A stretch of DNA of 64,000 bases from assembly GCF_001571265.1 (NCBI RefSeq), contig NZ_BCTL01000033.1:1-64000 (forward strand), in the 5' to 3' direction. Shown here in pieces: positions 1 to 10,261 of this stretch (its first letter is position 1; each line of letters starts with the position of its first letter). The stretch comes from Cedecea neteri NBRC 105707 = ATCC 33855 (GTDB lineage: Bacteria > Pseudomonadota > Gammaproteobacteria > Enterobacterales > Enterobacteriaceae). Position numbers and translations under genes: made by a program. A model generated the notes under the pieces. The model made no database searches. It was given only the letters and a program-made list of their open reading frames with translations, and was not told where the DNA came from.

Positions 1-25
1 ATCCGGCGGACAGGAGAGGAGGTTA

Positions 26-256
26 CTCACTCCAGTGGTTGTTTCCCTGACGTGGGCGTACGTACGGTTGCCAGGACAGAGTGCTGCTCACTACAGTGGT
101 TGTTGTCTTCCCACGAGAGTTATTCCTTACGGTGGCTGGCAGACCGCGGGAGAGGCGTATAGCTCTCTATAGTGGTTGTTTTCCTGTATCGGGTGCTACG
201 TCTGACAGTGGTTGGCTGACCGAAAAAGGGAGATCGTGCTCTTTACAGTGGTTGTT
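26..256 (+). repeat. Iteron-like direct repeats of a plasmid origin
   Basis: A core CAGTGGTTGTT (or one or two mismatches) starts at 33, 94, 170, 206 and 246, with a weaker copy at 130. From 94 onward the starts are spaced alternately 36 and 40 bp, giving a composite 76-bp unit. All copies point the same way. Direct repeats next to DnaA boxes are the usual binding array for a plasmid Rep initiator. No rep gene is visible downstream, so it probably lies left of the window edge. Confidence 0.75.
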
Positions 257-299
257 ACAACAAAGGGGTAAGGACTTTTACCCCGACAAGAATAAGACA

Positions 300-455
300 T
301 TTGCTGGGGCCGATGTTATCCACAGAATCGGTGGATAACTTTGTGTATTCCGGTGTAGATCTTTTTTTGCGAGATGATCTTTTAAAATCACCGATGGTAA
401 AATTTAACTGATTGTATTTTATTGAATTTTTAACATTATTAAAAGCTGACATTCA
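300..455. other. Putative replication origin core: DnaA boxes and AT-rich region
   Basis: A perfect DnaA box TTATCCACA lies at 316-324, and a one-mismatch box faces it at 330-338 (GGTGGATAA). They are followed by GATC sites and an AT-rich stretch from 360 to 445 that could be the unwinding element. Together with the iterons just upstream this forms a compact oriV. Function is inferred from layout. Confidence 0.65.
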
Positions 456-1119
456 CAGGTTTTATCTCATGGGGACGACGGGCAGGGCTGATCCGGTTAA
501 GGGTTGGATCGCTGCAAAGAACCGTCCTGGCTGCCCGTCATGTTCATCTCTGTCTGCAATAAGCGTCTGAAACCGCGAGTCCCAGTTTGTTGTTGTCTTT
601 ATGGAGGCTGCGACGGTGAGAGCAGGGTTCAACCCATGATAGAAAAGTCCTGGTTTATCTTCGACGTATCCGAAGAGCATCCTATTTGCCTGATGTATCA
701 CCGATCGCGTAAATGCAACTGACTATCTGGATCCTGTATGTGACAGATTTTCTGGGGCCCATCCCTGACAGGCTTGATGGTTTGCACTACTGCGTCATGC
801 AAATTCGGAACGGATAAGCATGTGACGGTTTTCCACAGATGACGATGGTTTATTTACGATGGCACTCACAAAGCGGACGCGGCAGACAAGAAAAGTCCTG
901 GTTTTTAGAGCTAACTGTAGAGTGAAATATCATCCCGTTATATTTTCTGCACCGAACTGCAACTGAAGTATATCGAATATTAGTCAGTTGAGATCAGGCA
1001 ACGATCAACAGGAAGATCGCGGCGGGGAGGAGCGTGAGAACTTCATGTGCAGTAGCTTACGCCGGGGGTTTTAAATCAATGGGGTCTGAGAAAGTGATTC
1101 CATCAGATATATAGTCAAT
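456..1119. other. No convincing gene
   Basis: Only short overlapping reading frames are present, none with a good ribosome binding site. A 15-bp motif GAAAAGTCCTGGTTT occurs at 642-656 and again at 890-904, and recurs elsewhere in the window. Confidence 0.5.
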
Positions 1120-1365
1120 ATGATAACGAACACAGAATTCAACATACTCAAAGTGATAGCCAGTGAAGAAGGTGACTGGAGCATTACGAATCTGGAGCGT
1201 CTTCTTACGTGGAGAAAAACACCCAGTTTCAGGTATGTAGTGAAAATGGTTAACAACCTGGCGGAGGAAGGTCTCGTTGACATTGTGAGGGGACAAAATC
1301 CATCGGCACTCTCCTGTCGTGTATCTAAAAGAGGTCTCAATGTTCTCAAGGGCGCAGAACGTTAG
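1120..1365 (+). CDS. Small winged-helix DNA-binding protein
   Basis: This 81-residue protein has the pattern of a MarR-like winged helix. An N-terminal helix (EFNILKVIASEEGDWSI) is followed by a helix-turn-helix region around residues 22-48, then a basic wing and a helix ending VSKRGLNVLKGAE. It is the right length for a bare DNA-binding domain with no effector domain. The partial protein at the other end of the window (63589 onward) has a similar fold. The gene stands alone near the origin, so a role in plasmid copy number or maintenance is possible but not shown. The family call is from pattern only. Confidence 0.6.
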   Translation: MITNTEFNILKVIASEEGDWSITNLERLLTWRKTPSFRYVVKMVNNLAEEGLVDIVRGQNPSALSCRVSKRGLNVLKGAER

Positions 1366-1822
1366 CGGTCGTAATCATCAAGGATCTTTATCCGGGCGTT
1401 TGCGATACCGATAGACATGTCACGTTGTCTGCCGGATGTAGACTAATAAGTTCTTCATTTCGATTCGCTGCCGTAACAAATTCTTTATATGGCCAGTTTC
1501 CCTGGAGACTGGTGAAGAATGTGCAACTGCCAGATTAACGGGATAGAGAATGCGCCGGCATGATTCACTTTCGCGTGGGGTTCTGTTCCGGCGTTCCTCC
1601 CGCTCTGCCAGCCTGACACCCGATATAAAAATTTCCGGCCGCGGATGAGGACCGCTCCCTGGGGAACAGAACATATGAATTCTCTGACAGCATTTCCTCA
1701 GAACTGTCGTCATGGGCGACAGAAGCAACGAATGAGTGCTTCCCATGCCGCTCACCCGAAAGCACTTATTTTGCTTCGCCTGCATGCTTTATCACTGCCG
1801 TAAATTTGTATTTTGTGCTGGG
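1366..1822. other. No convincing gene
   Basis: The open frames here overlap on both strands, lack ribosome binding sites and have atypical composition. Nothing else recognised. Confidence 0.4.
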
Positions 1823-2032
1823 TTACACTGTCTTGTGGATTTTGGTGCGTCGAATTTGCTGGAGTTCATTTTTGCATCCTCTCAGCACCAGGCTGACAGT
1901 GTGCTGGGAAGTGTCGAGCTGCTTTAACAGAAACATCCATTCCCGAATTTCCTGATGAAGTTCGGTTGTACGATGATCCTTTTGTTCTGATAACTGAGCC
2001 TCAGTGTATGATTCGGGTAATTCAAGATGCAT
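1823..2032 (-). CDS. Small charged hypothetical protein
   Basis: This 69-residue protein is rich in Glu, Gln, Lys and Leu, as expected for an alpha-helical or coiled-coil protein. No domain is recognised. The start is well supported: on the minus strand an AAGGA ribosome binding site sits about six bases before the ATG. The 150 bp upstream are AT-rich and could hold its promoter. The size resembles small plasmid regulators or modulators, but nothing in the sequence proves that. An overlapping plus-strand frame is weaker and was discarded. Confidence 0.55.
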   Translation of the reverse strand: MHLELPESYTEAQLSEQKDHRTTELHQEIREWMFLLKQLDTSQHTVSLVLRGCKNELQQIRRTKIHKTV

Positions 2033-2209
2033 TATTTTTCCTTCTTAGATTTAGGCTACTAAATAGTCTGGATATTTAGATCTTCCTGTCCAGTTATGCT
2101 GGACTCATTTCGTCCAATTCTAATTTTTTGTTTTAGTGCAAATAATTTATTTTCAGACGCTGTAAACAGCCTTTAGGGAGACTAATGATGGAAGGGGCTT
2201 CCTGTTCCA

Positions 2210-2636
2210 GGACTCGCCGTGCAGCCTCCCGAGTTCATGCCGGAGTTTAAACATCCATGCCTGCTGGGGTCATATAAAATGAGATCGGGTATCATCTACG
2301 GTGACCTGTGTGGGCAGGGTTACAGCGAGTCGGGCCCTACAATATTGTGTACCGGGGCGATAGAAAATCAATTTCCGCTCACAATACCTGTGAGGAAAAA
2401 GAAATATAGGGGTGAACGCATTGCGGACTCGGGCTGATACACATTATCCCGGAAATAATTTTAAGGTATTCTGCCTGCTTATTAACGGCGCTGGCAACTG
2501 CAGCGGAACTCGTAATAGTTTTTTTGGCGAAAAGTTTATCGTTAAGAGGCTGAACGACCAGCAGCTCGCACTGGTCAGCAGAAGGGCAGCCTGCTGGGAA
2601 GGATGCTCCAGCTGGCTTATTCGGGGAATAAAATGA
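2210..2636 (+). pseudogene. Decayed gene, copy A of a repeated family
   Basis: Two blocks in different frames match a second decayed locus near 48.1-48.3 kb. The first is a PEFMPEFKHPCLLG segment at about 2225-2262. The second is a YPGNNFKVFCLLINGAGN segment at about 2444-2500. The counterparts there read PEFMPEFQHPRLLG and YPGNDFKMFHLLIDGAGN. Between the blocks the frame is broken and the spacing differs, so both loci are relics of the same unidentified protein. The DNA identity around the first block is high, which suggests a duplication or a shared mobile cassette. Confidence 0.45.
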
Positions 2637-3619
2637 GTTGTGAACAACATCGCAGCCTAACGTGCCGATATCCCGTATAAGCAAGACATATTGATATCGA
2701 CATTCCAGCGCAACGCTGTGGTAGAAGAAGGAATGTGGAGATTTCCTATTACCGTGATGCCAGGGGTGGAAGAGTGGCCAGTTTATCCTGTGTCGGCGAG
2801 AGTATTTATCCCAAAAAGGCACCAGACGGATGAGCCGACGATGTCATTGTAATGTTCGATGGTCAACGATAAGGCCACGCGATGTCACTTGCTCTTCAAG
2901 GTTTCGCAAACCCAGATACCAGCAAACACACTGAGCGATAATATCGACGGGATATAGTCTCAGATGACTAAGATGAAAACTATCGCGAAAACAGCAGGAA
3001 CCAGAAAGTGTCAGGGCCAGCGGTGCCGGGCATCTGCAAAGTGAAGGATATAAAAATGCCCTGTCCTGAGGACAGGGCCAAATACGTCAATAGCAACCTA
3101 CATACCAGACGAGTATCCACTCATTGAACGATACCAGTCTGCACCTACTGTGGAAGATAATTGTAGCGCAGGGTGGTATAACCTGATTAAAACCAGGACT
3201 TTTCCAGTCGTCAGCGTAGCGAGGAGAGGGCTGTGGAACGGGAAAGAGTTTAGCTTCAGCCCGGCGTGGGTAAACAGAACAGCTTGTGACCGGTCTCACC
3301 CCAACCTCTGGCTCGCAGCCTGTCTTTATCGTTAAGCTGTTTTCATCCGATGTTCTGCCTGCCCGGGCGATTCGGAGGTACGAGTTAACCCTATATTTTG
3401 CTGCTGTTGTATTTTCTGACGGACAAATCCGGGGGGAGGGAGGGGGTATACAGTGGATACGTATAGCATCGATTAGTGAAGAGAAAAGGGCCTTTTTATG
3501 TGAATATCAGAAGGGCGGTTATACTGATGATGACTTAAATGATGCCGCATTTCATTTTTCCCCGGAGCTCCTACCGTACAGTTTCATCCAGGTTTTACGC
3601 TGGCGGACTGTTGTCGTGT
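2637..3619. other. Probably decayed sequence, no intact gene
   Basis: A frame from about 2709 (EEGMWRFPITVMPGVEEWP) and another at 3286-3657 look partly protein-like but have no start signals or recognised domains. The inverted form of the dispersed motif, AAACCAGGACTTTTC, is at 3190-3204. Confidence 0.35.
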
Positions 3620-3877
3620 TCAGTCAGGATTATTGGGGGGCGTATGGCAGTTGTTAAACCATTTCCTTCTGAAAAAAACTATGCACGATGTTATCGTTAT
3701 TAAACAGGCAATCATTGCAATGATATAACCAACTTTGAGGAGCAGTGTTGTGGCATTTCTGAAATTTTCGGCAAGGGTCGGGATAATATGCAGCACATAA
3801 ATAAAAATCACTGCCCAAAAAATGGATCTAATGCTGTCACATTTTTTATACATTAAGGTTAGTTTGTTCTTAATCAT
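3620..3877 (-). CDS. Small two-helix membrane protein
   Basis: This 85-residue protein has two hydrophobic segments. One is around residues 16-33 (RSIFWAVIFIYVLHIIPTL) and one around 45-68 (LLLKVGYIIAMIACLITITS), followed by a basic tail (FFRRKW). It is an inner-membrane protein of unknown function. It lies 22 bp downstream of the lipoprotein gene at 3900-4115 on the same strand, so the two are probably one transcript. A purine-rich AGGCGGA upstream of the ATG could serve as ribosome binding site. Confidence 0.6.
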   Translation of the reverse strand: MIKNKLTLMYKKCDSIRSIFWAVIFIYVLHIIPTLAENFRNATTLLLKVGYIIAMIACLITITSCIVFFRRKWFNNCHTPPNNPD

Positions 3878-3899
3878 AAATTTTATCCGCCTGATATTT

Positions 3900-4115
3900 T
3901 CAATTGTGCCGCTCTTTCAACACAGATGAGGCCGAATCTGAATTGTCTGAGAGATTGACGTTTACTACATGATCCCAGCTGTCTGTTACGTTATCCCAGT
4001 CACAGATTATAACCTCAGAATCATCGTTACATTGTGGTTCTACGTTACTGTTATACCTACCAGTGCATCCGCTGAGCAGCAGCGCATGTACGAGTAAGAT
4101 AAATATTTTTCTCAT
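3900..4115 (-). CDS. Small lipoprotein
   Basis: The 71-residue product begins with a typical lipoprotein signal: basic start MRK, hydrophobic core, then a lipobox LLSGC with the cysteine at about residue 17. The mature part is acidic, short and rich in Asp, Asn and Ser, with two further cysteines (PQC, IIC) that could form a disulfide. Residue +2 after the lipid-modified cysteine is threonine, which fits outer-membrane sorting. It is the first gene of a probable two-gene unit with the membrane protein at 3620-3877. Function unknown; it could be an entry-exclusion or entericidin-like protein, but no specific match is visible. Confidence 0.65.
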   Translation of the reverse strand: MRKIFILLVHALLLSGCTGRYNSNVEPQCNDDSEVIICDWDNVTDSWDHVVNVNLSDNSDSASSVLKERHN

Positions 4116-5682
4116 ATACGATTAAAATCAAAAAGCATCTCATTTCAGAAGCTGCTGTTTCTTTGTAGATTGAAAACGGGAAAAAATTTCATGAACGAAG
4201 TCAGCATTTTTTCCGCTATACCAGAGTTGAGACGTGCAATAAAAATGTCATGCATGTATCTCAATAAGTGATCAGCATGCTACTTTTCCTGATGAGAGTG
4301 CGAATATACCGGGATTCATAATATTGAATCTGAGCATCAATAAAACTTGGTGCTTATCATGCGTTGTTTTGCAGACGGTGACGAGTTAGTCAGGCTCACT
4401 TTACGCAGAGTATCATAATCCATCAAGTCACAGGTCAGATAACCAGGAACATTCTCGGACCGTATTGGACTGGCTCCGTGAGCATTTGCCGTAACCAGAA
4501 ACTACATGGCCGGAGCCACAAGGCATTGCCCCGGTTCGACTGGAGATCCTGCTGGGTGGATGTGAATGAAAACCCACCAGCCTGTTTATCCAGGATCCCC
4601 CTTGTCTCATTTTTTGACGTTACATACCAGGCGACATAAAACGAGCCGCCATATCTCTCTTCAAATCAGAAAGGTGTGGAACAAGTCAAACATAGGTACA
4701 CACGATCTTGCCGGAAGTCGCATGGTCAGCGACATGGACACCAATGTAGATTTTGCGGGTAGTGAAGAATTATCTTAATTTTTATCTGATTTAAGAAATA
4801 TTCATCCTTTTCATGTTTATATTGAAAATATCTTATTTTTTGAACCTGATAATCAGGCTAGACAAAGGCACGATATGCCGCATTTTTTGAGCCGGCAACG
4901 TTTGCGTAATGGCGGATGGGAGGACATCGATTTCGTGAAGAACCTTCCAGAAAGATGACCGGTATCACTTTTTGTTGTGAGCGGCCCTGATCCCGGCATT
5001 TATCATGCCGCGATGGAGAGATAAACGTGGGGTTTGGTAACAAAAGTCGTAACCAGTGCGTGACGTAAATGTTGAGTCCCTGAATTATAAAACAGGCAGG
5101 GTACCTGCAAGAGTATATCTCAAACGGAAAAGAGCGGGCGTTGAACAATAAGAGCAGGCGGCTGACAATAAAAGTAAATGAATAGTATAGCGATTTCACT
5201 TTGTGTTTGATGCTCTGGCCGATGTCCCTGGCTATTCCCTGCCTGATGGAGTCATATCCCGAAAATAGAGACAGTCGGGGGGTGAAGCACTATTTTTTCG
5301 ACGGGGCTCTGTACCGGCCTATCGCTTTGAGCTTATGTCTCAGCGTTAATCATTACGGGCGACGGATTTGCAGTCCTGGACGAGAATACCGTGTGCTGAC
5401 ATTGCTGCTGTAAATTCGGGTATAGAGAAAAGACCAGAAATTCTCAGATTACTGATTGTAATGTTTTTTTTTAATTATGTCGCTGATGGTCGCACGCAAA
5501 CGCGGTGTATGATAACCCGTGTGAGTGCAGATAACTGAACAATCAGGATGTATCTGATAGTGGACTTTCAGCGATGTAATAGAGTTTTGCTCTTAAAGGC
5601 ATAAAAACAATAAGGTAATTACCCGAATGGTTAGATAATGCTTTATCATATAGAATAGTCCTAATTTATAACAGTGGGTAGT
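4116..5682. other. Long gene-poor stretch
   Basis: Several short frames exist (for example 4858-5199 minus and 4566-4778 plus), but they have no start signals and no domain resemblance. The last 200 bp are AT-rich and probably contain the promoter of the regulator that starts at 5683. Confidence 0.4.
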
Positions 5683-6429
5683 ATGAGATATCTAGTTGAT
5701 GCAAAAGTAATTGTTAACAGCAATGGATTAACCACTCCGGGTCTGAATGAAACAGAAATGCCGCTTTCGCCTGTCCCGTTACGCCTACTGAACTACCTTA
5801 TCAGCCATAATGAGCAACTCGTTACAAGGGAAGAGTTGTACCAGCACATATGGGAATCACACGGTTTAATCCCCTCGGGACCGGGTCTGGCAAAGCAAAT
5901 CAGCTATCTCAGAAAATGCCTTTCCGATTATGGATTATCCAGCGAAATTATATTGACGAAGCCCAAGCAGGGTATTGTCTTTTCTGCACCAGTGGAGGTC
6001 CTGGAGGACAGTGAGTACACACCTGCACCCGCCGCCCAAAAACGAACATTCGTATCGAAAACGCGAGTTCTTGTTGCTTCTGGTGTAGTTTTACTCATCT
6101 TTTCACTTTTTTTTATAGGCCGGGAATACATTGATCGTAAGGACAATCAGCCTCTTGCTATCGGGAGTGTCGAGGGATGTAATATTTACACTTGGGATGA
6201 TAATAAATCGGCACAAATTATTTCATACTATTTAATGAAAGCCAGAGAGTTCATTAAAAAAAATGGAATAAAATGTAATCAGGGAGATAAAATAGTTGTG
6301 CAAATACAACAGCCAGAATTTGAATCGCAAATGAACGTTTATGAGTCTAAACAATTTTTTGCACATTGTAGCGTTATGAAACAGGATTATGTTTGCAATA
6401 ACACCTATTACTCGGCAGGTAAAAAATGA
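5683..6429 (+). CDS. MarT/CadC/ToxR-like membrane transcription regulator
   Basis: The protein has an N-terminal OmpR-type winged helix (about residues 1-105, including the recognition region GPGLAKQISYLRKCLSDYG and a KPKQGIVF wing). A linker leads to one transmembrane helix near residues 130-146 (LVASGVVLLIFSLFFIG), then a periplasmic domain of about 95 residues with paired cysteines. This is the architecture of ToxR, CadC and Salmonella MarT. The start could be ATG at 5683 or GTG at 5674; both lack a strong ribosome binding site and I prefer ATG. Its stop overlaps the start of the FidL-like gene (ATGA), the same arrangement as marT-fidL in SPI-3. Target genes are unknown. Confidence 0.8.
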   Translation: MRYLVDAKVIVNSNGLTTPGLNETEMPLSPVPLRLLNYLISHNEQLVTREELYQHIWESHGLIPSGPGLAKQISYLRKCLSDYGLSSEIILTKPKQGIVFSAPVEVLEDSEYTPAPAAQKRTFVSKTRVLVASGVVLLIFSLFFIGREYIDRKDNQPLAIGSVEGCNIYTWDDNKSAQIISYYLMKAREFIKKNGIKCNQGDKIVVQIQQPEFESQMNVYESKQFFAHCSVMKQDYVCNNTYYSAGKK

Positions 6430-6908
6430 AAATTAAAGTTATTTTTTATATCATATCTGCTCTTATCGTTTTATTTATATCTGTTTTTTATATTCACCAG
6501 GATCAGAACTCGAGATTGCATTGTCGCGGGCAGGTCCATTTTGTTTTTGGCGATAATGAGACCCTTCCTGAGTTTAAGGGAGTCTATACATTTTTTTTCG
6601 ATAAAAATAATGAATTTTTATCTGTAAATGGACTTTTTATTGATACGGATAAAACATTTGCAGTACAAAAGGTATTCAGGGTGAATGCCGAGATGACAGA
6701 AGGATTTTCTGACGATTTTTATGAGTTAAAAACAAAATCAATCACGTCTCTTACAGGGGATAATTTGCCTGATAATTTAGCTTTACGTTATATTCTGGGG
6801 CCTGTCTCCGTGATCTCAATAAGAAAGAATACCCGCAATTCTTATGTGATAAAAAATCTATATTCTCCTGTGTTCATTTGTCACAGTATTAACGCTGAGG
6901 ATCATTAA
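6426..6908 (+). CDS. FidL-like membrane-anchored protein
   Basis: This 160-residue protein has a single N-terminal transmembrane helix (residues about 4-22, VIFYIISALIVLFISVFYI) and a periplasmic domain with two cysteines (LHCRG near 33 and FICHS near 152). It matches the FidL-like family in size, topology and context: such genes are found directly after ToxR-like regulators. It overlaps the regulator by four bases, so translation is coupled. By analogy it may sense or modulate the periplasmic domain of its partner; that is inference. An 8-bp inverted repeat (ATCCTGTG-TC-CACAGGAT, 6913-6930) follows the gene. Confidence 0.75.
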   Translation: MKIKVIFYIISALIVLFISVFYIHQDQNSRLHCRGQVHFVFGDNETLPEFKGVYTFFFDKNNEFLSVNGLFIDTDKTFAVQKVFRVNAEMTEGFSDDFYELKTKSITSLTGDNLPDNLALRYILGPVSVISIRKNTRNSYVIKNLYSPVFICHSINAEDH

Positions 6909-8420
6909 TTGTATCCTGTGTCCACAGGATGGATGGTTTTCTGTGGTGCCGGCATTATGGCATGAACCGTCATTTTTGATTGCGAATGTTTTTCATTTTA
7001 TAAAGTGTTCCCTCCGGTTGCCCCACCGGGTTATCGTCTTGATTTTCTTTCACTGGGATGCGATGTGATAAACAGCATTTCAGGATTAATGGGGTATACG
7101 GCGGGCACTTCACAGCAATACGGGTATCTGGGCAATGGCTATTAAGCTTACGGCCCGACCCCCGGACACTGTTGCGCCTCAGACAGTCGAAGTCTGTTTG
7201 GGGCACGAATGCGTTTGTGTACTGTGCTGGTGATCTGGTTAACCAGGTTGCTCCGTAAGGGCATTTCAGCCTGGGTCAGGGGATGGGCTAGCAGAGAGCG
7301 CACTTACTGTCGCGGCGGAGGAGGCTGTTCTGCCAGTGGTTCTGGCTCTGGTGGTCAATATGGCGGGGGTGTGGTTGTTAGGGTGAGTGTTGAGCTTGTC
7401 AGGCAGGCAATTCCTTTTTGATGATCGTCGCGTTCGAAAAAACGATAGCTGATCATACGATTACCACACGTGAACGATGCTTCACGTTGTCCCGTAAACA
7501 GAATGCGGCCGGGGGACCCACACGAGCACGGAGTGGATGATTGCCGATATGTACCACATGACAAAAAGTGCCGACTACCCTATCAGAGACCTTGTCAGTT
7601 TCCAGTACAAAGCCGTCTCAGGCATTGAATATTTCTGTGATGCCATGTCCCGCTGGATAAAGATAGACAGGATTGTGAACGATAAACTCCTTCGTCAGCG
7701 TGATTCAGGCGCCATAAATGGGAGTGCGGCGCTGTTTGTCTGTTTTTTAGTAACCTGCCGGAAAAATGATACGCCGTGTTATGAAGGTCATGACTGGCGG
7801 CGGCAATGTGGGGTTTCGTATCGAGTTAGCTGCACGGGTACCCTCTGGCATTCCTTCGCTCGCTGTGGAAGATTTAGGCCCTGTACCGGATCCGTCATAA
7901 GAAAGGGCAGGAAATGTGTATTTTCGTTTGTGGGCCCCGGAGGGTACCGGCCAGCCCATACGGGGCAACGGTATTTCCCACCTTATTATGCATATCTCAT
8001 TGTAAAAATGTATATTTTTGGCGCTCACACCCTCTTTGCCTTAAGCTTTCTCTTTTAATAAGTGACTCCGGTAGTGCTTGTCCCTTGTAGAGATTTTTGA
8101 AAGTGCGTATATCACAGGCTTTCACCGGGATTGTGCCTAGGTTGGCAGGAAGAAAACCACCAACGTGTTGATGCGACGGTAAGACCCATAATGGGGTGAC
8201 CAAATTTGTCAGGAATACCAGGGTTAATTATCTGATACCGACCGGGCGTCTGCACAGAACATAAAACACCCCGCTTTTTACGTCATTCAGCCTCGAAGAT
8301 GAGACTCGCTTTACCAGACAAAACCAGACTGAGAACATGAAGCGCGCCAGTGTGGTCTTGCTGGTAAGTGAGTGCATTGGTAGTGTCTGACACAGACGAG
8401 GTCACGTACAAAAATGGACT
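6909..8420. other. Gene-poor region with short decayed frames
   Basis: A hairpin ATCCTGTG/CACAGGAT lies at 6913-6930. A 44-codon frame near 7767 (MIRRVMKVMTGGGNVGF...) and a 69-codon minus frame at 7355-7564 look partly protein-like. None has a recognised domain or a full-length context, and the longest frame (7537-8058) is a chance mosaic. Confidence 0.35.
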
Positions 8421-9116
8421 CTATGAAATTAACGTCATTTTATTTGACTTAATGCGCTGTATGAGCAATGTGGCATCACAATCAATGGATTTTTCTATTA
8501 TTTTTGCGCATTTTTCCCCATCTCTACGGTACAACGCATTGAGCAGGTTTTCGTAGTGATGGTGTATCTGTGTCTCGCCATTATCTGCGCAAATATAGTT
8601 AAAGCTGGGGCCCGTGCGCACCCAAAGTTGTTCAATCATGGTGAGGAGTGTTGGCATTCTTGCGTAATCATACAACTGGAAACGAAACGCAAAGTTAGCC
8701 TGCAGGGATTGTTCGGTATTACCTGCTGTACAGGCGTCCCGTAATGCGATGTAAGACTGATGAAGCGTGGCCAGTTCGCTGGGTGTGATGGAGTAGGCTG
8801 CTTCTCTCACCGCCATCATTTCAAGATTTTTACGTACAGCGGTGATTTCCTTGTATTTTGTTAGCGTCATCTCGGGTACCAAAAAGGCCTGTGCGGGCAG
8901 GGCGACCAGTGCACCCGATGATACCAGCTGGAGCAGGGCTTCCCGCACTGGCGTAATACTGATACCCAAGTGCTCTGCAATGTTTCTGGTGACCAGACGC
9001 TCACCGGGTTTCAGTATGCCGACCATGAGAAAATTCTTTATCCGCTGCTCAACTTGCGCAGCAAGATTTAGTCTGGGTATTTTACCCATATTAAGTTTTT
9101 CTATCTGAAACTGCAT
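8421..9116 (-). CDS. GntR/FadR-family transcription regulator
   Basis: This 231-residue protein has an N-terminal GntR winged helix (about residues 14-80; LAAQVEQRIKNFLMVGILKP and the recognition helix ITPVREALLQLVSSGAL). An all-helical FCD-type effector domain follows (about 88-215), with conserved Arg and His positions including the HHHYENLL segment that usually helps bind a metal and an organic acid. The length is typical of the FadR/FCD subfamily. An AAGG ribosome binding site lies seven bases before the ATG. No adjacent metabolic gene survives, so the ligand and regulon cannot be inferred. Confidence 0.9.
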   Translation of the reverse strand: MQFQIEKLNMGKIPRLNLAAQVEQRIKNFLMVGILKPGERLVTRNIAEHLGISITPVREALLQLVSSGALVALPAQAFLVPEMTLTKYKEITAVRKNLEMMAVREAAYSITPSELATLHQSYIALRDACTAGNTEQSLQANFAFRFQLYDYARMPTLLTMIEQLWVRTGPSFNYICADNGETQIHHHYENLLNALYRRDGEKCAKIIEKSIDCDATLLIQRIKSNKMTLIS

Positions 9117-10098
9117 CTAACTACCTTACTGATGTCGTTGCATAACTTATGTATGCGGTGATGAGGTGGAATGAATATATGCTGTATATAACCGTTCTCA
9201 GGCGTGCTGAGATAATACTTGATAAATATATCATTCTCTCTTCTGTATTTCAGACACCACGTATCTTCCTTTTAAAAATGAGCCAAGTATATATTGTCCC
9301 AGCAACCTGAGATTGATTGAAGTACATAGAGAAACATCATATTAGCTGTGCAGACCATAAAAAATGGTGTTTATCCCATACCCTATGTTTTTTTTGAAAT
9401 AGCCCGATTCCCCCCTCCTCGTACCCGGTTGCAGAATACAGGCAGTTGTGTGGAAACGATGCATATTTACTGGATGTCGATACCCATCATGCCCGATGAA
9501 CGAAGGGCCTCTTCCGCAAGGGAGGCCGCGTGGAAGTTGTCGGATCTGAAACAATGAAATATAGCGCTAAATCACAGAGGCACTGATCGCCTGATCTGGC
9601 CGCTTTCAAATCCATCAATATCAGCAGTAATGAACCACTGTAAAATATACCCCCTCTGCATATCTCTCCACGATTTCAAATAAAAAATAGGATTATTCCT
9701 GCATTCTAACGCGGCGCATTTTTTCCATTTTAGATCCGGGGCTGAAAAACGCGGGCATGAAATGAATGATAAGGGATATATTAAAATATGCGTCAGTAAA
9801 AATTTTTACATGAAGATTTATGTCATCCCAAAGCACGCAGTATGGTGCACAGATGTGGAAGTGCGGTGCCCGTTAATGAATGCAGGAATAATGACTGCGA
9901 ACGCTCTATCATTGATTTGTCAATATCACGGGGGAAGGGGTTTGGCTTCAACATTGGCCGACTTGCTGTTTCCTGGGCTTGAAGCCGGTATAGGATCTAT
10001 ATTTTTCAGGCAAGATCGTGCTGGAGTTACTTATTCCGCCTTCGGTTTCAGAGGTAACGTGTAGACGGTTTCTATAGACACTGTCGGCCCTTTAGTTT
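9117..10098. other. No convincing gene
   Basis: AT-rich upstream region of the GntR gene, followed by sequence with only short frames. The 100-codon frame at 9762-10064 has no ribosome binding site and no domain signal. Confidence 0.4.
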
Positions 10099-10250
10099 TT
10101 AGCGTTCTGAGGTGATGGCCTCGCTGCTAACAAGATGGTTAAACCAGTTGCACATCACCTGGTCATCGACATATGTTCCTGTTTCATCCACTTTGCCCCG
10201 TATTGTCGTTAAATTTGTTATGGATTCCCCTTTGTCGTAACCAGAGCGAT
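10099..10250 (-). pseudogene. C-terminal gene fragment cut by an IS
   Basis: On the minus strand, about 50 codons ending at 10099 read like real protein (KGESITNLTTIRGKVDETG and MCNWFNHLVSSEAIT). The frame closes at about 10260, where the IS3-family relic begins. It is therefore probably the tail of a gene interrupted by the insertion. The family is not recognised. Confidence 0.35.
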
Positions 10251-10261
10251 GTGGCGTGTGA

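Noticed and set aside
26..256. CRISPR-like array
   Set aside because: Repeats are short, degenerate and unevenly spaced, no cas genes are nearby, and DnaA boxes follow. Iterons explain it better.
2379..2822. 147-codon minus frame
   Set aside because: It lies opposite the decayed repeated gene, has unnatural composition (many His, Ser, Cys) and no start signal.
4858..5199. 113-codon minus frame
   Set aside because: No ribosome binding site, no domain, composition changes abruptly after the first 20 residues.
7537..8058. 173-codon plus frame
   Set aside because: Composition looks like several frames joined by chance; no start signal and no family.
9762..10064. 100-codon plus frame
   Set aside because: No ribosome binding site and no conserved pattern; sits between relics.
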